A stretch of 34,650 nt of DNA, from positions 1-34,650 of the forward strand of contig JAAUTE010000006.1 in assembly GCA_012031815.1 (NCBI GenBank). Reading direction: 5' to 3'. The DNA comes from Chloroflexaceae bacterium (GTDB lineage: Bacteria > Cyanobacteriota > Cyanobacteriia > Cyanobacteriales > JAAUTE01). The notes beneath the pieces were generated by a model. The model saw only the letters and a program-made list of their open reading frames with translations. It made no database searches and was not told where the DNA came from. Made by a program: the position numbers and the translations under genes. This document shows, piece by piece, positions 27,864 through 34,650 of this stretch (positions are counted from its first letter, which is position 1; each line of letters begins with the position of its first letter).

Positions 27864-28131
27864 AGCGCCCTCCCTTAACTGGCCTGAGTCAGTTTTTCAC
27901 TCTTATCGAGATAAAAATATTTTTTCAGCTTAGCATCTTAATCGCCCACTCTCGCGGCGCGGCCATCATCGCCAGCCCCCACCCAATGATTTTAACCAGA
28001 GCCTGCCTTTCAGTCCCCAGCAAGCTTGGGAAGTGGCGTTTTTAAGTTTAACTTTAGCGATTTGCGCCCCCAGATGTAGTAAACGTAAATTAGAATGAGT
28101 GGACTCCAGTTGTTGAGTGAGACCGATAGCG
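27864..28131. promoter_or_regulatory. divergent promoter region asd / tig
   Basis: The 268 bases separate two divergent conserved operons and so hold both promoters. A TAGAAT at 28091-28096 is a plausible -10 element about 35 bases before the tig ATG; no convincing -35 pairs with it. TTATC and GATAA around GA, near 27902, form a short palindrome closer to asd. Confidence 0.45.
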
Positions 28132-29591
28132 ATGAAAGTTACCCAGGAAAAACTTCCTGCCAGTCAAATTGGTTTAGAGATTGAAATTCCCGCTGATAAA
28201 TCCCAGAAAGCTTACGACAAAGTCGTTCAGAATCTCGCCAAAACTGCGGTTATTCCCGGATTTCGCCCCGGAAAAGTCCCCCGCCCCATTTTACTCCAGC
28301 GCATGGGGGTACAGCGCATCAAGGCAGCCGCCCTCGAAGAGTTGATCCAGGATAGCCTCAAGGCGGCGATCGCCCAGGAAGACATTGCCTCCCTGGGAAA
28401 CTATCAACTGCGCTCCAACTTTGAGCAACTTATCGAGCAATATCAACCAGGAAAGCCCCTCACCTTTTCGGCGGCGGTTGATATCGTTCCCGAAGTGACC
28501 CTGGGCGACTATCACAATTTGAGCGTTAAAGCTGAGGAAGTAGCCTACGACCCCGAACATACCGAGAATTTCCTCAATCAGCAGCGCGATCGCCAGGCGA
28601 CCTTAGTGCCCGTGGAAAACCGACCCGCCCAACTGGGGGACATTGCCGTGGTGGATTTCCAGGCCCAAACCCCGGAAGGAGAAGCGATCCCCGACGTGAG
28701 CGGGCAAGAGTTTCAAATTGAAATGGAAGCCGGCAAATTTATCGCCGGGTTTGTGGAAGGCATCGTGGGGATGAATTTGGAGGAGACAAAAGCGGTTTCC
28801 GTCACCTTTCCCGCCAATTATCCCAGAGACGACCTGGCAAGCAAGGATGTGGTGTTTATGATTACCCTGACTGAACTCAAAGAAAAGGAACTGCCCGACC
28901 CGGATGACGATTTTGCCCAGGAAATTAGCGAATTCGAGACGATTGAGGAACTTAAAAAATCCGTTGAACAGCAATTTCGCGATAAAGCTGAACAAGTCAC
29001 TAAAATAACATCTTTGAAGCTCTCAAGCAGGAATTAGTCCGCCAATCCCAATCCGATCCCCCCTCAACCCTGATTGACGAGCAAGTAGATCGCATTCTCA
29101 CCCAAACCGCCGTGCAGATGGAGGAGATGGGCATTGACGTCAAGCAGGTTTTTAATGCGGACTCGATCCAACAGTTGCGGGAGAAAAGCCGGCCCGATGC
29201 CATTGAAATCGTTAAGCGAGATTTGGCGATCGCCGAAGTGGCCAAGCGAGAAGGACTAGAACCAGCACCAGAGGAAATTGCCAGCCGCATGCAAGCCCTG
29301 ACCGCTCAACTCGACCGCAACTACGACCCCGATCGCCTGCGGGAAGTGGTTATAGATGAATTGAGGGAGCAAAAAACCCTGGAATGGCTGCGGGAGAGGG
29401 CCACCGTTGAGCTGGTTCCTCCCGGCACCCTAGAGAGCGACTCTGCTGCGGAAATCTTCCCAGAGAACAACACCGATGCCAGCGGAGACCAGGATCAAGT
29501 GGATGGCGACTCCGTCGTCCCCGAACATTCGCCTCTAGCGGATGTTGCACCCAGTGCTACTGACGAAACCCCGGAAGCCAACCCAACTTGA
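28132..29591 (+). CDS. tig: trigger factor (frameshifted)
   Basis: Trigger factor is the ribosome-associated chaperone and FKBP-type prolyl isomerase. The ribosome-binding signature is IPGFRPGKVPRPILLQRMG near residues 43-62. The central isomerase domain has NRPAQLGDIAVVDFQAQTPEG and FVEGIVGMNLEETKAV. The C-terminal helical domain follows. The first frame stops at 29037 after EQVTKITSLKLSSRN. The adjacent frame gives NIFEALKQELVRQ onward and ends in an acidic tail. One A missing from the run at 29002-29005 explains the break. ATG 28132 gives MKVTQEKLP, the usual start. The corrected protein has about 487 residues. Confidence 0.92.
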
Positions 29592-29752
29592 GCACTCAAC
29601 CGGCCCCCTAGGGCAACCCGGTAGAGTCTGGCAGGCGATCCTCAATCGAGATGGGGCATAATGATGCTAGGTGAGCAACGGAGATCCCCAAAATCTGCTG
29701 AGCTTTCTGCCTCCCCCCCAATTTCGTTGTACGCTACTGAATTTTTAACCCT

Positions 29753-30436
29753 ATGTTCTCCCAATCCCCCAACTATCCCATCAAAAGCGATCGCCATCCC
29801 ATCTTCTACCCAGCCATCCAAAACGTCGTCCCGATGGTTATCGAGCAGTCAGGAATGGGAGAGCGTGCCTTTGATATTTACTCGCGGCTGTTGCGGGAGC
29901 GGATCGTCTTTCTCGGTACGCCCGTCGATGATAACGTGGCTGATTCCATCGTGGCCCAACTGCTTTATCTAGAAGCAGAAGACCCCGAAAAAGACATTCA
30001 ACTCTACATCAACTCTCCGGGGGGGTCAGTCTACGCGGGCATGGCTATTTACGACACAATGCAGCAAATTCGCCCTGATATCGTGACCATCTGTTTTGGG
30101 CTAGCTGCTAGTATGGGGGCATTCCTGCTATCGGGCGGAACCAAGGGCAAGCGGATGTCACTCCCCAGCGCTCGAATCATGATCCACCAACCCCTAGGAG
30201 GTGCTCAGGGCCAGGCTGTAGAAATCGAAATCCAAGCTCGAGAAATCCTCTATATTAAGCAGCGCTTAAACGAAATGCTTGCCGAGCATACAGGCCAGCC
30301 CTACGATAAAATTGCGGCCGATACGGAGCGAGATTTCTTCATGTCTGCTCAGGAAGCCAAAGACTACGGACTGATCGACCAAGTGATTATTCGCTCCCAA
30401 CTGGCTCACCCCGAAGTTCCCGTCACGTCGCTCTAA
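29753..30436 (+). CDS. clpP: ATP-dependent Clp protease proteolytic subunit
   Basis: This is the serine protease barrel of ClpXP. The triad is S120 ([10 protein letters not shown]), H145 (IMIHQPLGG) and D194 (TERDFFMS), each 23 residues later than in the E. coli numbering, because the N-terminus is longer. The substrate-binding loop [16 protein letters not shown] is present. The 227 residues are intact with no frameshift. It lies between tig and clpX, 14 bases before clpX, the usual tig-clpP-clpX order, and would partner the ClpX encoded next. Confidence 0.94.
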   Translation: MFSQSPNYPIKSDRHPIFYPAIQNVVPMVIEQSGMGERAFDIYSRLLRERIVFLGTPVDDNVADSIVAQLLYLEAEDPEKDIQLYINSPGGSVYAGMAIYDTMQQIRPDIVTICFGLAASMGAFLLSGGTKGKRMSLPSARIMIHQPLGGAQGQAVEIEIQAREILYIKQRLNEMLAEHTGQPYDKIAADTERDFFMSAQEAKDYGLIDQVIIRSQLAHPEVPVTSL

Positions 30437-30450
30437 CTAAGAGGCTCCCA

Positions 30451-31787
30451 ATGTCAAAATATGACTCCCATCTCAAATGTTCGTTTTGCGGCAAATCCCA
30501 AGAGCAGGTACGCAAATTAATTGCTGGCCCGGGAGTCTACATTTGCGATGAATGCGTCGAGCTATGCAACGAGATTTTAGATGAAGAGCTGATTGATACC
30601 GCCACCCCGGTTTCCCCCTCAGTTGCTCGCGACGAATATGCTTCGAAACGCCGTAGCAATCGCGAGCCGTTATCTTTGCAGCAAATCCCCAAACCCAGAG
30701 AAATCAAGAAATTTCTCGACGAACACGTTATCGGACAGGATGAAGCAAAAAAGATACTTTCTGTTGCCGTCTACAATCACTACAAGCGCCTCAGTTGCCA
30801 GCCCGACAAAACCAGTCAAGGACAGCCTGAAGAGTCCGTCGAGCTACAAAAATCTAATATTTTACTCATTGGCCCGACTGGCTGTGGCAAAACCCTACTT
30901 GCCCAAACCCTGGCCAAATTTTGGATGTTCCCTTCGCCGTCGCTGACGCTACCACCCTCACCGAGGCCGGCTACGTTGGGGAAGACGTCGAAAATATCCT
31001 GCTGCGCCTGTTACAAGTAGCTGACTTAGACGTGGAAGAAGCCCAGCGCGGTATCATCTACATCGACGAAATTGACAAAATCGCCCGTAAGAGCGAAAAT
31101 CCTTCTATTACCCGCGATGTTTCTGGGGAAGGAGTGCAGCAGGCCCTGTTGAAAATGTTGGAGGGGACGATCGCCAACGTTCCTCCCCAGGGAGGGCGCA
31201 AGCACCCTTACCAGGATTGCATTCAGATTGACACGAGCAACATTTTATTTATTTGTGGCGGGGCCTTTGTGGGTCTCGATAAGGTGGTCGAGCAGCGCCT
31301 TGGCAAAAAATCGATGGGTTTTATCCGCACCGGGGACATTCCGAGTAAAGAACGGCGGGCAGCGGATTTACTTCTTCAGCTCCAACCGGACGATTTGATT
31401 AAATTTGGCATGATTCCTGAGTTTGTGGGTCGGGTTCCCGTGGTTGCTGCCCTAGAACCCTTAGATGAGGAGGCTCTGGTTGCCATTCTCACCAAGCCCC
31501 GCAACGCCCTAGTTAAGCAGTACCAAAAGCTGCTCAAGATGGACAACGTGCAGCTAGAGTTTAAATCCGAAGCCATCAGAGCGATCGCCCAGGAGGCCTA
31601 TCGACGCAAAACCGGAGCGCGGGCCCTGCGCGGCATTGTGGAAGAACTCATGCTGGAAGTCATGTACGAGCTGCCTTCCCGCAAAGACGTGCGGCGCTGC
31701 ACCATCACAAAAGATATGGTGGAGAAGCGATCTACAGCGGAGTTACTTCTGCATCCTTCCTCCCTACCCAAACAGGAAACTGCCTAG
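30451..31787 (+). CDS. clpX: ClpX ATPase (frameshifted)
   Basis: ClpX is the AAA+ unfoldase that feeds ClpP. The N-terminal zinc finger uses C10, C13, C32 and C35 (CSFCGKSQ and [10 protein letters not shown]). Walker A is GPTGCGKT (141-148). Walker B is [11 protein letters not shown]. Then come [17 protein letters not shown] and the sensor region with [14 protein letters not shown]. The first frame fails after LAQTLAKF at 30916-30918 and the adjacent frame carries on as [20 protein letters not shown]; one missing A explains it. GAGG lies before ATG 30451. The corrected length of about 446 residues is normal. Confidence 0.93.
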
Positions 31788-31819
31788 CTTGAAATGCTGC
31801 CCTCTGCTTCAAGAAACTA

Positions 31820-32656
31820 ATGACATCCAGCACCGCTAACCAGCGCTATTACGAGTGGATTCGTGACCCAGAAACTGGCGTAAAACCTACCCTAGTGTTC
31901 CTTCACGGCTGGGGCGGCTCATGTCGCTACTGGCGCAGCACAGCCAAGTCCCTCAGCCCCTGGTTTGACTGCTTGCTCTATGACCTACCCGGCTTTGGGC
32001 GATCGACCGGCCATATTGCCCCTTCCTCCGGCAGTTATGAGATGGAGGCTTATGCTGAGGATTTAGCCACCTTTTTGCAGGAGTTGCAACTGGAGACAGT
32101 CGATCTCAATGCCCATTCAATGGGAGCCTCCATTGCTACTTTTTTTGTCAATCGTTATCCCCAGCGAGTGCGGCGGGCGATCCTGACTTGTAGCGGCATT
32201 TTTGAATATGATAAACAAGCCTTTGCCGCCTTTTATCGTTTTGGCGGCTACGTTGTTAAATTCCGCTATCCCTGGTTTTTGCAGGTACCTTTCCTCGATC
32301 GCCTATTTATGGCACGGTTTTTACACCGGACAATTCCGCCCGTAGAGCGACGGAATTTCTTAGAGGATTTTTTGATCGCCCATCCTGAAGCGGCTTTACA
32401 AACTATTTACACTTCAGTTAGTAAAACTGCTGTTGAGGTCATGCCTCAAGAATTTGCTAAAATCCGCGTCCCCACCCTATTAATTGCGGGGGAAAAAGAT
32501 ATTATTATTCCTGCCAGGATGGGTCGGGAAGCGGCTGCCCTTAATGACAAGATTGAATATGTTGAAATGGCTGGAACTGCTCATTTTCCCATGCTTGAGG
32601 ATGCACCAACTTATCTAAAACTAGCTCGCACCTTTTTAGGTGTAGCAGATAGCTGA
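31820..32656 (+). CDS. alpha/beta hydrolase
   Basis: The 278-residue protein has the alpha/beta-hydrolase fold: the oxyanion loop FLHGWGGSCRYWR, LLYDLPGFGRS, the nucleophile in NAHSMGAS (alanine replaces the usual first glycine of GXSXG), the acid in AGEKDIIIP and the histidine in GTAHFPMLED. This is a probable serine hydrolase of unknown substrate. It starts 33 bases after clpX, so it may share that transcript. It ends just before the decayed insertion sequences. Confidence 0.85.
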   Translation: MTSSTANQRYYEWIRDPETGVKPTLVFLHGWGGSCRYWRSTAKSLSPWFDCLLYDLPGFGRSTGHIAPSSGSYEMEAYAEDLATFLQELQLETVDLNAHSMGASIATFFVNRYPQRVRRAILTCSGIFEYDKQAFAAFYRFGGYVVKFRYPWFLQVPFLDRLFMARFLHRTIPPVERRNFLEDFLIAHPEAALQTIYTSVSKTAVEVMPQEFAKIRVPTLLIAGEKDIIIPARMGREAAALNDKIEYVEMAGTAHFPMLEDAPTYLKLARTFLGVADS

Positions 32657-32689
32657 TATTACTAAAACTATTTAGGATAGATAAGGGGG

Positions 32690-33161
32690 TGCATTCCCAT
32701 TGCAACGAGTATAGATACTTGGCAGAGGCGATTGAGATAAGCACAAAAGCTGCTCTAATCCTGAGTGGATATCCCGCTAGTAAACTCGGTTTTGATGCTT
32801 CTAGTTTGTCCCTAATTAGAATTGATTCTTTACTACTATATTCTACTAGCGCTTGGCTCACTCCTAACTTCATGTTGTTTAACTTGTCATACAAAGTCGT
32901 TCTCGATACTCCCACTATTTTCTCTAAACCTTTGTAGATTGCTTCTGGGCATTTTTCTCAAACAGCTCGCTTAGCTTCTCCTGTCCAAAGATTCGCTCCA
33001 TTACAGCTTTTACCATCACGGTCGCTGGACTCAATTCCACGAATTTATGAACTACTCCAATCCGCTTCGCTGAGATTGGAGTTTCCAAAACCCAGAAAAG
33101 CAAATCGTGCTTTTAGCGCCTCATCTAGCAAACTTGCTATTTGAGTCCGGTGAAGACTCAT
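32690..33161 (-). pseudogene. decayed IS4-like transposase fragment
   Basis: Read on the minus strand, pieces in three frames resemble the N-terminal part of a cyanobacterial IS4-type transposase. They are MSLHRTQIASLLDEALKARF from ATG 33161, then ETPISAKRIGVVHKFVE and TVMVKAVMERIFGQEKL in the next frame, ending at a stop after KNAQKQSTKV, then VGVSRTTLYDKLNNMKLGVS to LLAGYPLRI. A central stretch between STKV and the DKLN segment is missing, as is the whole catalytic part after LLAGYP. The family is assigned from memory of such sequences, so confidence is moderate. Confidence 0.55.
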
Positions 33162-33171
33162 CAAGTAGAGG

Positions 33172-33180
33172 TTTCCTATC
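33172..33180. repeat. 9-bp target-site duplication, left
   Basis: TTTCCTATC directly precedes the left inverted repeat and is repeated exactly at 34521-34529 after the right inverted repeat. Confidence 0.85.
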
Positions 33181-34520
33181 GGGAGCGTGTCAGTTTTGTA
33201 AAAACGAATGAACTAATGGCGGCTCAAAGGGTGTTATTTAAATAGGCACATCGGTGTTTAAGAACTTGAGGAACATTCTCCTTTTTCCACTGCGCTCCTG
33301 AAATTTTCAAGCGTCGGTCAATCTGCTTAATTGTCGATTCAACGGCTCCTGAACCTACGGAACAAATCTCTTCCTGCTGATAATAATCGTAGTTAATAAT
33401 TCGATGACGATGGCTTTCTAAGTAAACACAGAAGTTTTTAGCCGCTTTTTGGGTTAGAGGACTCATTAACTCCAGTGTCTCCGCTACTTTTCCTCGCCAT
33501 AGTAAACTTTCTGCTTTTTGAGTCTTTTAAGCGAGCCTCCAATTTTATAGAGATTCTCCATCAGATGAAACCAATCTAAAATCTCCCGTTTTTCCCCCGG
33601 ACTCTCCAATTGCGCTACTAAATTCCAGACCCCTGAATGCCCGTCTCCCAGGCAGGTTAATGGCTCAGACATCGGTTGTTGATTTACCCAGGTCACTAAA
33701 GCTTCATTCTCGGCAAACCATGCTTTTTTTATCGAACTATTTAGGGAGATTGCCTTATATTCTCGCCAAATACCTCCCTCTCCTTTTTCTTCCGCCTTTA
33801 AGCGAACTTTTCCACCGTCTAAGCTTAGTTCTTCTATGGCTTCCTGACATTCCTCTTCTACAAATTCATGGCGTTGTACTAACCTTTGCTGAGTTTTTGC
33901 CGCCACTTTTATTCCTGTATAGTAGTGAATGTCTCTTGCCGCGTTTTCCTAGGATACATTGGCACTTGCCCTCAAACAGCATTGTTCTAAACTAGGGCTA
34001 ATTTGGTTATTTTTTGATATCTTCAATCTCCTGGCTTGTTTTTCAGTAATTGGTAGCTCTCCGATTAAACTCTTGATTGTTCTTTCTCGACCGGCTGTTG
34101 TTCCTGTCGCTTTTGCCAAAAAAAAGCTCCTAGTTGCGGGGTCACATGTTCTAGTGTCTGTCGTCTCACAGTCGTTTCTATCCCCGCCAAGCTGGTCAAC
34201 TCCTCTTTGTCGGCTTCTTCATACAGAATTTTGGCTATTTCTTGTAATTTTTCCTGAATCTTTCTCTCGTTTTCTGGTGTCATTCTTTTCTTGGTAATTA
34301 ATTTTCTTCTTTAAGCTTAATCATTTTCTCTCGGCTTTTATCGAGATTTCCGGCTCAGGGCTTAATCAATCACTACTTTTGGTCACATCTGAAGTTTTGG
34401 CATAACTTATTGAGCAATTCTTCGACTCACTTTCTTCTTCCTCTCCCTGATAGACTTCTTCTAATCGCTGTCATCCCTTTTGAATAGGTTCACTTGTTCT
34501 TGCAAACCTGACACGCTCCC
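33181..34520 (-). mobile_element. ISKra4-like insertion sequence, 1340 bp
   Basis: The element is delimited by 18-bp terminal inverted repeats matching at 17 of 18 positions (GGGAGCGTGTCAGTTTTG at 33181-33198 and the complement of GGGAGCGTGTCAGGTTTG at 34503-34520), and by the 9-bp duplication TTTCCTATC on both sides. It holds one transposase on the minus strand. The complete ends and exact target duplication indicate a fairly recent insertion. The target is DNA about 10 bases upstream of the IS4-like transposase start. Confidence 0.88.
33224..34283 (-). pseudogene. ISKra4 family transposase, interrupted
   Basis: Three frames together make one transposase. From ATG 34283 the protein starts MTPENERKIQEKLQEIAKIL, then SLIGELPITEKQARRLKI, then AKTQQRLVQRHEFVEEECQE, SLDGGKVRLKAEEKGEG, CLGDGHSGVWN and WFHLMENLYKIGG, and finally GSGAVESTIKQIDRRLKISG. 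The frame breaks at two homopolymers, an A run of eight at 34118-34125 and a T run of five at 33515-33519, each one base short. There is also an in-frame TAG at 33949-33951 in ANVS*ENAARD. The homopolymer breaks may be assembly errors; the stop is a substitution and could be real. Confidence 0.8.
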
Positions 34521-34529
34521 TTTCCTATC
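34521..34529. repeat. 9-bp target-site duplication, right
   Basis: TTTCCTATC, identical to 33172-33180, follows the right inverted repeat. The remaining 121 bases to the window end show no gene. Confidence 0.85.
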
Positions 34530-34650
34530 CGCGCTTGAAGACGCTAGTTCCTAACGCCTTGAGCAACTATTTAATTGCCCAGATGATTAAGCAAACTCGA
34601 AGTTACTTTCTTGACCTACGGGTTCTGTACACCGGATACTGCCGTAATCT

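Noticed and set aside
30451-31787. Programmed frameshifting in clpX, tig or rnj
   Set aside because: No slippery site with a downstream pseudoknot is evident, none of these genes is known to use it, and the same kind of break occurs in many unrelated genes here.
32689-32937. Plus-strand 82-codon frame after the alpha/beta hydrolase
   Set aside because: It is the antisense of the IS4-like transposase fragment, whose minus-strand reading gives recognisable transposase segments.
1-34650. tRNA, rRNA or tmRNA genes
   Set aside because: I looked for T-loop and anticodon-arm patterns by eye and saw none; a covariance-model scan would be needed to exclude small RNAs.

Overview
The window is cyanobacterial chromosomal DNA. 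The HIP1 octamer GCGATCGC recurs throughout. The gene set is also cyanobacterial: a CtaA-type copper ATPase, an NADH-dehydrogenase-like/SelD fusion, LarB, and the divergent blocks asd-dapA-rnj and tig-clpP-clpX. The species cannot be fixed from the sequence alone.

Layout. 1-1.7 kb: end of a HEAT-repeat protein and a conserved hypothetical gene. 1.77-3.17 kb: an IS200/IS605-type (IS1341-like) element with a TnpB nuclease gene, matched hairpins at both ends and a probable omega RNA. 3.2-3.9 kb: a 65-bp tandem repeat, a lone DUF433 antitoxin-like gene and one of two inverted GC-rich repeats. 3.97-8.4 kb: ctaA, an FHA protein, a small conserved gene and holB. 8.4-9.9 kb: two small exported proteins and a 48-residue membrane protein. 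10-13.8 kb: glycogen debranching enzyme and a glycosyltransferase. 14-17.1 kb: a YgiT-type zinc finger, 5-formyl-THF cyclo-ligase and the SelD fusion. 17.2-19.1 kb: an ATPase/DUF4276 two-gene module, lower in G+C, bounded by a perfect 27-bp direct repeat. 19.1-23.8 kb: DMT transporter, sppA, aroH, a DUF2721 protein, a flavin reductase-like protein and larB. 23.8-31.8 kb: rnj, dapA and asd on the minus strand, then tig, clpP and clpX on the plus strand. 31.8-34.65 kb: an alpha/beta hydrolase, then an ISKra4-like element with 18-bp inverted repeats and a 9-bp target duplication, inserted next to a decayed IS4-like transposase.

A quality signal runs through everything. At least a dozen genes carry single-base frameshifts, mostly one base missing from a homopolymer or doublet, including near-essential clpX, tig, rnj and holB. 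This looks like uncorrected assembly error rather than mass pseudogenisation, so I annotate those genes as whole coding regions and give the position of each break.

The best candidate for an under-described system is the ATPase/DUF4276 pair at 17250-19066. It is a coupled operon with a plausible anti-phage role, and the 27-bp repeat flanking it is a fragment of the DUF4276 gene's own 3' end, which suggests past duplication or cassette exchange.
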